From NCBI RefSeq assembly GCF_021650935.1, contig NZ_CP091244.1, positions 3,100,001 through 3,164,000 of the forward strand: DNA of 64,000 nucleotides, given 5' to 3'. Below the pieces are notes generated by a model. That model was not told where the DNA came from, did not search any database, and saw only the letters and a list, made by a program, of their open reading frames with translations. The position numbers were made by a program, and so were the translations under genes. This DNA comes from Thiothrix winogradskyi. GTDB lineage: Bacteria; Pseudomonadota; Gammaproteobacteria; Thiotrichales; Thiotrichaceae. Shown one piece after another: positions 29,401 to 37,353 of this stretch; the first letter of the stretch is position 1, and every line of letters begins with the position of its first letter.

Positions 29401-32049
29401 TGCAGCACTGGCGAACAGCGCTGCCGCCAAGGCAGTGTCATGGGTAGTTTTGGCGTAAATATGGCGCGGCGCAGTTTCCTTGTGCGGCATGTCGCCGAAC
29501 CAGCATTCTGACGTGACCTTGTGGTAAACGCCGCCATCACTTGACTGAAGGCGCACAATCCAGTCCAGTTCCCAGCGGGCTTCATCCAGCAAATCCGGTA
29601 CACCGTTGCGGCTTTCAGGAATGTTCCATGCGTTGTCACGGAAATGCTCCGGCTGAATATCGTAGGTTGTCAGCAGATACCACAGCGCGGTGGCGGCGGT
29701 TGGCATGTATTTGCCGTAATCCCCGGCATCGTGCCAGCCACCATGCACATCCTTGAAACCGCCAATCGGTTCATTGTTGTACAGAGGTGAGTTAGTGAGC
29801 GTAGCATTGTAAACGCCGTCAATTTTGCGCCCGTTTTCCTGGTATTCATGACTGAGCGGGCGGGTAAAACGGGCTTCGGCGTAGGGTTCGGTCAATGCTG
29901 TGCCGCTGCGCTGGTAAAACAAGCCACGAGCGGTCGTGTAGGCAGCGTGATTCAGTACATCCTTGCCAATTTTGAAAGTATCCGAGATGCCAAGCCCCGG
30001 AACGTAAGCACGGTATTCCCCGGCTGTGGTGAGGGCACTGAAATCAAACTGGTAAACATCTTCGCCAGACAAATGCCAATTGGCATGGCGTAACGTCAGG
30101 GGTATCTCCAGCACGGTTTGAGCGTTCTGTGCATTCTGGATAGAGACAGTCGGCAATGGCGTTGGCAGGCGTAACGCCCCATAAGGCAGGGCGAACATGC
30201 CGTGGATAGTGGCATTCAGGTTGTCACCTGCTTGCCAGTCATTGCCTGTTTTTGTAATCAACGCCCCATTGCTGGTGCTGCCCCAAGACTGGCGGGAATT
30301 CTGCCGCGCCAAAGCACGCAAATCATTACTGGTAGCTGCATTGACAGCCGTGAACGGGTTACTGCCAAACCCGGTTTTGTACCACAGGGTTCCATTATCG
30401 CCAGCCACCCAGATACTGCCACTGTGATTCCAGGTCAGCGCATGTAAATCGGCAGTCCCCGCTGGCTTGTCCGTCCACACCTTCCAGCGATTGTATTGAT
30501 GGAACAGAATCGTACCGTTTGCACCGACTGCCCACAAATCATCTGCCTTGGAACCCCCAATGGCGTGCAAATTGACCGTTGTACCACTGGTTTCTGCCGC
30601 CCACTTGACACCATCCCAGCGGATAATGGTGCCATTATCACCGACTGCCCATGCACTTTTGGTGGTCTCTGCCCATACACCGCGTAAGGTTGATGCGGTG
30701 GGGCTGGTAACGGTTTCCCATACACTGCCCTTGTAACGCAAGATGCTGCCGTTTGCACCGACGATCCATCCCTGATTCAGTGGGTCGAAGGCTATTGCCA
30801 GCAAATCAGTGCTAACGGGAGAGACGACTTGTTGCCACTGTTTCCCATCCCAGTGCAGGATAACTCCGCCATCGCCCACTGCCCATGCGGAATCTTCGCG
30901 GGTGGCGGCAATCGCACGCAGTGGGGTCGTCACGGGTGTGGTTTGTTCTTGCCAGCCAGATTGCTGGTCATGGAATAGGATTTTGCCATTGTCGCCGACT
31001 GCCCAAACACCACCGCCCAAATCGCCGAAATACCCACCCACATAACCAACCTTAGGGCGTTCCGGCAGATAACCGACCTGATTGACCTTGATATTCTGGT
31101 TAAGTTGTTGCTGGTCAGCGTAGGTGAAACGGTATGGTATGGGTGTAATGGCATTACCAGAACGGTCTTTGACCCCTTGCAAATTCAGGGTGTATTGCCG
31201 CCCGTTCTTAAGCGGTTTGGCAAAGTGCAAAAACAGGTCGTAACGGTTTTGCGGTATACCGCTATTGTCGAAGCGCTGGATACGGTAGTGCATTCCAGTA
31301 TCGACGGGTGAGGTTGCTGTACTGTAATCGCTGTCGTCCACGCTGTGCAGGCTGTAATTGCTCAAAGCGCGGATACTGGCTGCATCATAGGCTTCGCTGA
31401 ACGTCAGGCGCAGGACAGTACTGCTTTCTGTTATTGGCGCTTGTTTGCCAACGGTGATGAGCGTCGGCGGGGTAGTATCACGCAAGGCGATATTATCCAC
31501 ATAGCAGGTACGGTTCTGCTCATCCATTGCCCAAGCCAAGGTTTCCACATTGCCTAAAGTCCATTCGGGTGTGGCAAGGGTAGCCAGTGGGATTTGTACT
31601 TTGCGCCAAGTGTTGTCGATGACGCCCCCGTCGATGTGGTTGAGGAGATTGACGGTATTGCTGCGGCGATTCCAAGTACTGAGATGAAAAGCTGGGGGTT
31701 CAACGTAACCACTCGGACAGCGGAAATAGAATTCCAGCACATCATGGGCGGAAAAATCACGCCGCGAACCACCGCCGCAGTAGAGCCGGTAGGCTGGACC
31801 GTGCCATTTAGTCGGGGTTAGGCGTAATGCTTGACTGCCGTTTAGCCCTTCGCCGGGTGCTGTTTGCAGGTAGAACAGGCAGCGGTTGGAGCCATCGCTG
31901 GCATTTTCGACCAGAACAGGAACAGAGCCGGGTTCGCCGTCATAGATCAGTTGGTCGCCAATGCCATAGTAAGGCGAGTCATCCGCCAGTGTGGCGATGG
32001 GTAGCAGTAACAGCAGTATTGATAACCACAGCTTACGTATAATGTTCAT
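23479..32049 (-). CDS. Giant secreted multidomain glycoside hydrolase (GH9 plus two GH-like barrels)
   Basis: A 2856-residue exported protein; a GGAG ribosome site lies 6 bases before the ATG. Domains in order: signal peptide (1-22); carbohydrate-binding-like region (about 30-190); an Ig-like segment; a repeated propeller-like segment (about 345-605, units of WAVGDNGTIIRWDG); a GH9 cellulase-type catalytic domain (about 640-1180) with the GGWHDAGDYGKY aspartates near 771 and the Glu in SDLVEMSEF near 1161; Asp-rich calcium repeats; two tandem barrel-like domains, each with EYSNEVWN (likely acid/base Glu, near 1524 and 2219) and a YEGGQH motif (likely nucleophile, near 1694 and 2390); a Calx-beta-like domain between them (about 1800-1890); more calcium repeats; and the three-module C-terminal cassette. 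Substrate unknown; cellulose-like or sheath glycans are guesses. It lies 28 bp after the lyase gene, likely one operon. Confidence 0.85.
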   Translation of the reverse strand: MNIIRKLWLSILLLLLPIATLADDSPYYGIGDQLIYDGEPGSVPVLVENASDGSNRCLFYLQTAPGEGLNGSQALRLTPTKWHGPAYRLYCGGGSRRDFSAHDVLEFYFRCPSGYVEPPAFHLSTWNRRSNTVNLLNHIDGGVIDNTWRKVQIPLATLATPEWTLGNVETLAWAMDEQNRTCYVDNIALRDTTPPTLITVGKQAPITESSTVLRLTFSEAYDAASIRALSNYSLHSVDDSDYSTATSPVDTGMHYRIQRFDNSGIPQNRYDLFLHFAKPLKNGRQYTLNLQGVKDRSGNAITPIPYRFTYADQQQLNQNIKVNQVGYLPERPKVGYVGGYFGDLGGGVWAVGDNGKILFHDQQSGWQEQTTPVTTPLRAIAATREDSAWAVGDGGVILHWDGKQWQQVVSPVSTDLLAIAFDPLNQGWIVGANGSILRYKGSVWETVTSPTASTLRGVWAETTKSAWAVGDNGTIIRWDGVKWAAETSGTTVNLHAIGGSKADDLWAVGANGTILFHQYNRWKVWTDKPAGTADLHALTWNHSGSIWVAGDNGTLWYKTGFGSNPFTAVNAATSNDLRALARQNSRQSWGSTSNGALITKTGNDWQAGDNLNATIHGMFALPYGALRLPTPLPTVSIQNAQNAQTVLEIPLTLRHANWHLSGEDVYQFDFSALTTAGEYRAYVPGLGISDTFKIGKDVLNHAAYTTARGLFYQRSGTALTEPYAEARFTRPLSHEYQENGRKIDGVYNATLTNSPLYNNEPIGGFKDVHGGWHDAGDYGKYMPTAATALWYLLTTYDIQPEHFRDNAWNIPESRNGVPDLLDEARWELDWIVRLQSSDGGVYHKVTSECWFGDMPHKETAPRHIYAKTTHDTALAAALFASAARVWQPYDSALAATYLQRARLAWSFLQAHPNNTPQGGFKNVANNCSGEYNDADDSDNRLWAAAELYRTTGESAFRQHFENWWANNSHTWGWHEWQHFYKRAYWAYLRTPAANTNAAIQQEIRNKIILDANNNRAQTLASPYQNGARLDVPDWLGWGTFTQSTMYAFPLLQAWALTGDEKYRDTAALNLDAQLGANPLAFSFITGIGKRYPQNPLHTVSIYDGVDEPVPGIPVFGIFAHMSNGKTPQRKAQEDANNYPTMYNTDDPYPILRRYTDESDLVEMSEFTIQEMAIAVGVFGLMAEPLGSNALVDTDGDGIPDSQDTDDDNDGMPDSWETQYGLNPLDAADAAADKDGDGYSNQQEFMASSNPNDPASKPAPLRLGSNLGGISDWSTQRPFTNLFKQSRPWLTQCDNSRDSDCNGRWETNENAKLDLDADGWVKSLPAPAEPGYSIAGTVLDVPKNFPSGRYLLLYEGDGTLQYKLGAQKLNAESTAGRDVLDIDINRGLIHIQITSTDPNKSGNYLRNLRLIREADESTYQSNTFNPEFLARIQPFQALRFMDWQNTNGNEQEQWADRRPASAATYATYGKVIGAPVEVMVQLANATRKPAWFNMPHKANDDYLRQFAALVRDTLDPTLPIYLEYSNEVWNTQFSQHAWVREQANTLWSGGTNSDFTKVINWYGKRSAEMCDIWKDTFGAQSSRVTCVLGAQAANAWTASTALDCPLWEHKPCSAHGIDAITIAPYFGHYIGSLTNQAQVTAWTREADGGLNKLFAELKSGGVLSNGSAGGALAEAMRWIDNYHTLTNNRGLQLLAYEGGQHLVGVGEVVNDSAITNLLIKANRDPRMGALYLDYLKGWEARGGGLMMNFSDIGIPSKWGSWGVLEHVLQTSSPKYDALLDYLNGTDYEAVVTLGASVTQMSEKGGSITLTAYLDKALPTPIVLNLQFAGTATSGGDYQAASPTLTIPAGATSASIRLDSIDDNLIEASETLAVTIGTINGNARAVAATLQFTLTQEDSDSDGMPDDWERHYGLNPEDASDATADKDGDGISNKDEYLANTNPSTRDGAAPVMGTNLSGLADWSSQMPFLDLFKMSRTWITQCAYWVTTPDPGCTGQWDTGEQAQLDLDANGWVKSLPKPEDTPIFTRASTYWAMYPEFKGGRYVVLYEGEGTLSYSFSAHKLAAESTAGRYVINIVPDTNNGTAILMTLTATDPNRTGNYLRNIRIIPEAYETTYAQHVFNPDFLERTRPFQVLRFMDWMSTNASTQERWSDRPLPTDARYAHYGKQTGIPLEIMLQLANTLDKTPWFTLPHQADDDYMRQFATQVRDDLPPHQKVYVEYSNEVWNTIFAQSTYALQQGRALWPDAVADDHTVRMNWYGKRTAEMCHIWKEVFGNDANRVVCVLGGQAAWTYPAEQALDCPLWQQGPCRDYGIDALAIAPYFGGYLGDRTVKSQVEGWLAEADGGLGKLFTELQHGGILSNSPAGGALQQASGWISNNQQFAQQHGLQLVSYEGGQHIADIWGTLSTGVINLFSTANRDPRMGEVYTQYLNTWKQLGGGLFMHFTDIGTPGRYGAWGALEHVEQTSSAKYNALLSYLNDNGGNNNTDRDGDGVPNDQDTFPDDPNEWLDSDRDGIGNNADSDDDNDGMPDSWEILYGLNPLDASDSSVDKDGDGISNLAEYQQGSDPTVADGNAFIDQTGVNPVTLITSNTIRVSGLSASTSLSVTNGEYRLNGGNYTKAKGTVKNGDTLQVRHTSSSKSATLVTTTLKLGTKTLTFKTTTLVIDSTPDVLNFTALTDVALATAVESATVTLTGINVPVAISVTGGEYRINGGAYTKAKGSAKAGDTLQLRHTTSSKSKATVKTTLTVGTAKPVFSTTTIVIDTTPDVFSFSAKTAVALNTVVESDSATIGGINVPTAVSISGGEYSINGGAYTKAKGMLKAGDILQVRHLSSKAVKKTVTMTVTVGTVKVAFKSTT
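23482..24340. repeat. Three-module C-terminal cassette of the GH9 protein
   Basis: Three tandem coding repeats of about 85-90 residues. Each has the pattern VxVSGxxxPxxxxxGGEYRINGGAYTKAKG, then GDTLQVRHxSSK, then TVTTTLxVG, then FKSTT. The protein stops directly after the third. The same cassette ends the lyase at 32078-36040 and ended the broken giant gene (7601 to about 10735). Confidence 0.9.
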
Positions 32050-32077
32050 CAGCTAACTCCCTGTTATGGAATTTCTT

Positions 32078-35000
32078 TTATTGTGTTGTAGTTTTGAATA
32101 GCGCTTTGGTCGTGCCGACAGTGAGGGTCGTGGTCACGGTTTTCTTGGTGCTTCTGGAACTCAAATGGCGTACCTGCAAGGTATCCCCTACCTTCACCGT
32201 ACCCTTGGCTTTGGTGTACGCCCCACCATTGATGCGGTATTCACCACCGCTGATACTGACGGCAATAGGGGTATTGATGCCGCTGACGGTGATGCTTGCC
32301 GATTCGATCCAGCTATTAAGCGCAACGCCGGTGAGAGCAGTAAAGCTAAAAGCATCAGGGGTGCTATCAATCACCAACGTCGTGGTGCTGAAAACGGGTT
32401 TTGCGCTGCCCACGGTCAGGGTAGTTTTCACCGTGGTATTGGATTTGCTGGAAGTAGTGTGCCGTAGTTGCAGGGTATCACCAGCTTTGGCAGTACCCTT
32501 GGCTTTGGTGTAAGCCCCGCCATTGATACGGTACTCGCCCCCCGCCACACTGACGGCTACAGGTACGTTGATACCACTCAGGGTAACAACATTAGATTCC
32601 AGCAAACTGCCAAGGGCAACACCTGTTTGTGCCGTAAAGCTGATGGGATCAGGTGTGCCATCAATGACTAAAGTGGTGCTTTTGAAGATGTAGCTTTGCT
32701 TGCCCACTTTCAAGGTAGTCGTGACAGTAGTAGTGGACTTGCTGGAAGACAAATGCCGCACTTGCAAAGTATCACCATTTTTCAACGTGCCTTTTGCCTT
32801 GGTGTAAGCACTGCCGTTGATGCGGTATTCACCGCCAGTCACCGTGAAAGGGGTAGCAGAACTCAAGCCACTGATTTGAATGTTATTTGACTCAACCCAA
32901 GTACTCAGCAATACATCCTTTTGATCCACAAAACTAGTCATTACCGTCACAGGTTGGATGCTTGCCAACCGGTACTTGGCGTTGTCGTAGGCAAAGGTTA
33001 TCCGTTGCGTTTGACCATTCAATCTCAGATCAAAGCACGGGGCATTCCCACCGCAATCCCCTTTCTGCAAACTAATCTCCTGCAATTGTTCAGCCTTAGG
33101 GGCTACTTGCAGAAGAAACACCCGCACATCCTCACTTACCGGACTCAAGGGTTTAAAACGCACCCGCTGGCGCTGGATTGTGGTATTAATGCGTGTTTTA
33201 TAGTTAATGATTTCAGGGTCAAGGCTGAACTCACCTGCCTGCCATGAGGCGGCAGCAATACGCCCCACCACGCTGGAAGGGGCAGTGCGGTCAAGACGCG
33301 CACATTCGGGTTTCAGCCGCAAGCTATGGGTGTTTTCCAGACTCATGGCCACATTCTGGCGCGAGAAAGAGCAACTGCTGGCAGCGTCGGTATCGACGGT
33401 GGTATGCCAGTATTCCTGCACATTCGCGCTGCCCCGCTCCGCTTTCACCGCAAACGCATCCGCTACCAGAAAATTGCCATCCCCCAAGGGCAACATCCAG
33501 CGGTCAAAGTAGCGCAACCAGCCCAGTTCAGCATCATTCGTGCCATACACGGCCTGCGCATCCAGATGTAATCCAGTCAAATTACCGATTGTCGCTTTAG
33601 TCAGAATGCCGCGTTCGCCGTAAATCTGGCTGCTGTTGATGGTGGCATTTTGGTATTTTCCGCCGGTATAACCTGTTTGAGTAGCATCTTCGACAACCAA
33701 CGTATTCGTGCCCAATGGCAAATTATCAAACAACTGGACATTCCCGTTATTCAATAAATAGGGTTTGCCTTGAGCGGTAAGGGCAATTTCACCGTAGCCG
33801 AAGTCATACAGCAGGCGGTTTCCGTAGGCTGACCAGATCAAACCACCAAAATCCAGTTCCCGGTGTGGAAAATCAGCCGGTGTACCGCTCACCGCCAGAT
33901 AGGTTTGATCGGCTTGTTTAAAGCGCAAGCCTTCCTGTTGTGCCAACGGATTGCTACCCGGTAAATACTGCCGTAGCGAGCCGGTAACGGCATTTGCAAA
34001 CAGGCTAACCTGACTACCGGCTTGCGCGGTGCGCTGACATTGCCCAGCGAGATTGATCCAGTTACGCGCCATGGAAGGTTGCACCGTCCAAGGGTCATCC
34101 AACCCCTTCACGAACCACTTATTGCTGAAATAATCCAATATCTTGCAGGTATCGAGTGTGGCTTGCCCGACAGGTTTTACCCCGGTCATTTCCTCCCATA
34201 ACAGCATGTGCAAGGGATCGAGTGTGTACCAACCGAGTTTTTCCCAAGAATCCCCAAAATCCACCATTGCACCATCAGGAGCCATGAAATCCAGAAACCA
34301 ATTCGCCGTTTTAGCGACACGTTCCCAGCGCACGCTATCCAGCGGCACACCAAAGCCCTGCATCATCAGGTTGTTGATTTCCCGCAAGCTGGAATAGGAA
34401 ACATTGGTGTATTCAACAATGCCTTCCATGTATGCACCATCCGCTAGGTAAAAGTCGCGGTGCAACCACAGGCTTTCCAGCACTTTCTCCAATACAGCCG
34501 GGGCGCGAGGGTCTTCGTGGTAGTAGGCAATGGCCCAGTAGGCGGCTCCCCTGCCGAGCAACGGTGTCCAGTTATTGCCATTGAAAATCGACCAGTCTTT
34601 ATCAGCGTATTGCTGCAAGTAGCAGTCAATCAATGCACCCATTTTGGCATCAATACGCGCTTTGTCGGTGACAGCCAAATCACTCCAAAACACATCCACG
34701 AAAATCGACCAGAACTTCATCTGCTGTTCGGTGCCAATATCGAAGCATTTGTAACCCCAATCCCAGACCACCGAATCGAAACGCTGCATTTCATAGGCAA
34801 TAAAGGCTGCCTGCAATGCCTGCGTTTCGGCAGCGCTATACAAGCAATTGCCACCTTCCGCATGACATTGCTTGAGCTGGCGTAACAAGAACATCACCCG
34901 CAGGGCGCGGTCAGTATTCCATGTCGAATTGGCGGGCGGGTTCAGGTAAAAAGCGGCATCATCCACCTTTTGCAAACTGCTGGGCGGTGTTTCCTTACAG

Positions 35001-36040
35001 GCGCTGTAACCCTTGGTGTGCTTGTCCCACACGTTTTTGACATTAAAGACACTGCCCCAATCGCTATCGTTTTTGCTGGTGACACAAGTTAAGGCTTCAA
35101 ACGGTTGCCAGTAGGTTTGCCATTCCGCGCCATGACCGAGAATGCGTGGGTGTTGTTGCGCAGGTTGATGCAGTGGGTTGAGTGCCTTGGCTGTTTTCAA
35201 GGCAACAGAATGTAACTCCAGATTTTCATTTTCATGCGGCGTGCAAACCGTCGGGTTAGCCTTTTCACAGGCTTTGGTGTACTGATTGTAGGTCAACAGG
35301 GTCACCACCACTTCATCTGCGCCACGCAAGGCTTCCGGGACAGCCGCCTGAAACACTTGTTTGCCGCTGTAACCGATCTTTTCAATCGGGTCATGTGGCC
35401 CCGTTACGACGTATTGACTATCACCGGGTTTTGCCCACAACAGGAACAACCCCGCAGGTATATCCGGTTGCCAATCCGCACTGACATCCAGTTTGCACCG
35501 CCCTGTCACGGGATCGATTTCGGTGGGATGGCAGTTAGTTGGCGTAGAACCAAACAGTTTGTACCAAGACAGTTCGTATTCCAAGGTGCTAGCGGTGTGA
35601 CCTTGCGGAACCGAAAAGCGGAACTGAGCCCAAGCGGGCGCTGGAGTCAGCGGGTAATGGATATTGTTGAGCGGCCATTTGGTGAGGAATTTGAGTGCGC
35701 CATCATCGGTTTGCGCCTGCACCTTGCAGACATCCGCGCCATTACCGCTCGCACGTCCACCAACACTAACCTGAGCAGCAGACCAATACGCGGCAACATT
35801 GCACAAAGTGGGGTTATAAGTTGCTTGTCCATTGACCACCGGGCTAATGCGGTCATAGCGCACCCCCGCATCCGTTTGCGGACGCACCGCTTGCAACGGC
35901 GTCGCAGGAATAGCGGGCAAACCACTCTCCGGCAACTTGATTGACGCGGCAGAGGCCACTTGCGGTGCAACACCATACAATAGGCTAATCAGACTAATGG
36001 CAAGCAGACGATACAGGATGTTCATCACTGAAGTTAACAT
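32078..36040 (-). CDS. Secreted heparinase II/III-like polysaccharide lyase
   Basis: A 1320-residue exported protein. A GAGG site lies about 8 bases before the ATG at 36040; an in-frame ATG five codons in (MNILYRLLAISLI) is an alternative. It has a signal peptide to about VASAA. The N-terminal third is beta-rich with DWQPDIPAGLFLLWAKPGDS. A helical toroid follows (about 300-650) with WSIFNGNNWTPLLGRGAAYW and EGIVEYTNVSYSSLREIN near residue 540, the typical place of the heparinase II/III active-site Tyr/His region. A beta-sandwich follows (about 690-1010), then the three-module C-terminal cassette. Polyuronate or glycosaminoglycan-like polymers are usual substrates of the fold. Its pairing with a GH9 protein suggests action on one extracellular or sheath polysaccharide. 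Confidence 0.8.
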   Translation of the reverse strand: MLTSVMNILYRLLAISLISLLYGVAPQVASAASIKLPESGLPAIPATPLQAVRPQTDAGVRYDRISPVVNGQATYNPTLCNVAAYWSAAQVSVGGRASGNGADVCKVQAQTDDGALKFLTKWPLNNIHYPLTPAPAWAQFRFSVPQGHTASTLEYELSWYKLFGSTPTNCHPTEIDPVTGRCKLDVSADWQPDIPAGLFLLWAKPGDSQYVVTGPHDPIEKIGYSGKQVFQAAVPEALRGADEVVVTLLTYNQYTKACEKANPTVCTPHENENLELHSVALKTAKALNPLHQPAQQHPRILGHGAEWQTYWQPFEALTCVTSKNDSDWGSVFNVKNVWDKHTKGYSACKETPPSSLQKVDDAAFYLNPPANSTWNTDRALRVMFLLRQLKQCHAEGGNCLYSAAETQALQAAFIAYEMQRFDSVVWDWGYKCFDIGTEQQMKFWSIFVDVFWSDLAVTDKARIDAKMGALIDCYLQQYADKDWSIFNGNNWTPLLGRGAAYWAIAYYHEDPRAPAVLEKVLESLWLHRDFYLADGAYMEGIVEYTNVSYSSLREINNLMMQGFGVPLDSVRWERVAKTANWFLDFMAPDGAMVDFGDSWEKLGWYTLDPLHMLLWEEMTGVKPVGQATLDTCKILDYFSNKWFVKGLDDPWTVQPSMARNWINLAGQCQRTAQAGSQVSLFANAVTGSLRQYLPGSNPLAQQEGLRFKQADQTYLAVSGTPADFPHRELDFGGLIWSAYGNRLLYDFGYGEIALTAQGKPYLLNNGNVQLFDNLPLGTNTLVVEDATQTGYTGGKYQNATINSSQIYGERGILTKATIGNLTGLHLDAQAVYGTNDAELGWLRYFDRWMLPLGDGNFLVADAFAVKAERGSANVQEYWHTTVDTDAASSCSFSRQNVAMSLENTHSLRLKPECARLDRTAPSSVVGRIAAASWQAGEFSLDPEIINYKTRINTTIQRQRVRFKPLSPVSEDVRVFLLQVAPKAEQLQEISLQKGDCGGNAPCFDLRLNGQTQRITFAYDNAKYRLASIQPVTVMTSFVDQKDVLLSTWVESNNIQISGLSSATPFTVTGGEYRINGSAYTKAKGTLKNGDTLQVRHLSSSKSTTTVTTTLKVGKQSYIFKSTTLVIDGTPDPISFTAQTGVALGSLLESNVVTLSGINVPVAVSVAGGEYRINGGAYTKAKGTAKAGDTLQLRHTTSSKSNTTVKTTLTVGSAKPVFSTTTLVIDSTPDAFSFTALTGVALNSWIESASITVSGINTPIAVSISGGEYRINGGAYTKAKGTVKVGDTLQVRHLSSRSTKKTVTTTLTVGTTKALFKTTTQ
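32081..32936. repeat. Three-module C-terminal cassette of the lyase
   Basis: Three tandem modules of the same family as at 23482-24340, ending TKALFKTTTQ and stop. Module-by-module, the last unit resembles the last units of the other two proteins (KKTVTTTLTVGT), so the cassette was copied as a whole. Confidence 0.9.
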
Positions 36041-36093
36041 AGCCGTAGCCCCTCGCTGGCTGATACATTGACTAGATTGTTATTTAACCACTT

Positions 36094-36099
36094 ATTATA
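36094..36099 (-). promoter_or_regulatory. Candidate -10 box for the lyase-GH9 operon
   Basis: A perfect TATAAT on the minus strand, about 55 bases upstream of the lyase start, in the AT-rich gap before hrcA. The -35 region 17 bases upstream (TGACGA) is poor, so an activator may be required. Confidence 0.35.
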
Positions 36100-36145
36100 A
36101 TAATAATTAATGACAATCGTCACATAAATTATGGTTTTTGATACT

Positions 36146-37201
36146 TCAGTGCCGAGATTTCAATGCCAAACTCAATAATTTCGCCGTAATATCAACAACC
36201 GGGATCACCCGCTCATACGGCATTCGCTTCGGGCCAATCACGCCCAACACGCCTAACTGTTCGCCATCGACTTCATACGGGGCGGTGACGAGACTGCATT
36301 CGTCGAATACCGCTTGACCGGATTCGCGCCCGATGAAGATTTTCACGCCATCGGCCTGCAAGCATTTGTCCAGCAAGCCCAAAATATCGCGCTTGCGGGT
36401 GAAGGCGGCAAACAATTCGCGTAGTTTGGTAATATCCGACAAATCGTCGTAACCCATCAAGTTGGTTTCGCCCGCAATCACGCAATCTTCATCCGGCTTC
36501 TCACCCAGATCGGCAACCGCTTTTTCGCCCAATTCAATCGCGGAAAGCATCATCACGTTCATGTCTTCACGGTGCTGGCGCATTTCTTCCAGCAAGGCAG
36601 CGCGGGCTTGCTGCAAATCCTTGCCGATCAAACGTTCATTGAGGAAATTAGCAGCTTGTTGCAATTCTGAGGAACTGACATCGGTATCGAGTTGGATAAT
36701 ACGATTTTGCACTTCATTGCGGTTCATCACCAAAATGGCGAGTACTTGACGGCTGGATAAGCTCAAAAATTCAATCTGGCGAATCGAAGACGGGTTGCGG
36801 CGCGGCAAACTCACCACGCCGGTTAATTGGGTAATCCCCGACAACAAATTGGAGGCGGATTGGATTAACGCCCCAGGATCACGTTCGGCTTTCAATTGGC
36901 CTTGCAGGATATGGATGGCTTGTTGTTCCAGTGGTCTGATGTTCACCAACGCATCCACAAACAGGCGGTAGCCTTGTGAGGTGGGAATTCGCCCTGCCGA
37001 GGTGTGCGGCGCACGGATGTAGCCCATGTCTTCCAAATCTGCCATCACATTGCGGATGGTCGCGGCGCTCAAATCCAAGCCACTGCTGCGGGCAAGGTTA
37101 CGCGAGCCGACCGGCTGTCCGTCTTGGATATAGCTTTCCACCAACACTTTGAGGATGTGGCGGGCGCGTTCGTTGAGTTCTGGGTGCGATGTGCTTGTCA
37201 T
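36146..37201 (-). CDS. hrcA: Heat-inducible transcription repressor HrcA
   Basis: A 351-residue repressor that binds the CIRCE operator of chaperone genes. The N-terminal winged helix (LNERARHILKVLVESYIQDGQPVGSRNLARS, then LSAATIRNVMADLEDMGYI) and the conserved APHTSAGRIPTSQGYRLFVD are present. The C-terminal GAF-like part ends VIGPKRMPYERVIPVVDI. In many gammaproteobacteria hrcA lies near nadK and recN, as here, with one lipoprotein gene between. Confidence 0.94.
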   Translation of the reverse strand: MTSTSHPELNERARHILKVLVESYIQDGQPVGSRNLARSSGLDLSAATIRNVMADLEDMGYIRAPHTSAGRIPTSQGYRLFVDALVNIRPLEQQAIHILQGQLKAERDPGALIQSASNLLSGITQLTGVVSLPRRNPSSIRQIEFLSLSSRQVLAILVMNRNEVQNRIIQLDTDVSSSELQQAANFLNERLIGKDLQQARAALLEEMRQHREDMNVMMLSAIELGEKAVADLGEKPDEDCVIAGETNLMGYDDLSDITKLRELFAAFTRKRDILGLLDKCLQADGVKIFIGRESGQAVFDECSLVTAPYEVDGEQLGVLGVIGPKRMPYERVIPVVDITAKLLSLALKSRH

Positions 37202-37305
37202 GCCATCATTTATAGGGGCAAAGCGTCACAGATACAAGCCTGTTTAACTTGCAATTGATGTTGTGCCGATCATGCAGCCTTTGTTACGTGCCGACAGAGT
37301 GATGA

Positions 37306-37337
37306 GTAAAAGGGAGTCGTGCTTTCTGACGACTCCC
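37306..37337 (-). terminator. Rho-independent terminator after the lipoprotein gene
   Basis: GGGAGTCGT and ACGACTCCC form a perfect 9-bp stem with an 8-base loop, followed on the minus strand by TTTTA. It lies 17 bases past the stop at 37354. Confidence 0.85.
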
Positions 37338-37353
37338 AAATCGCAGAAACCAA

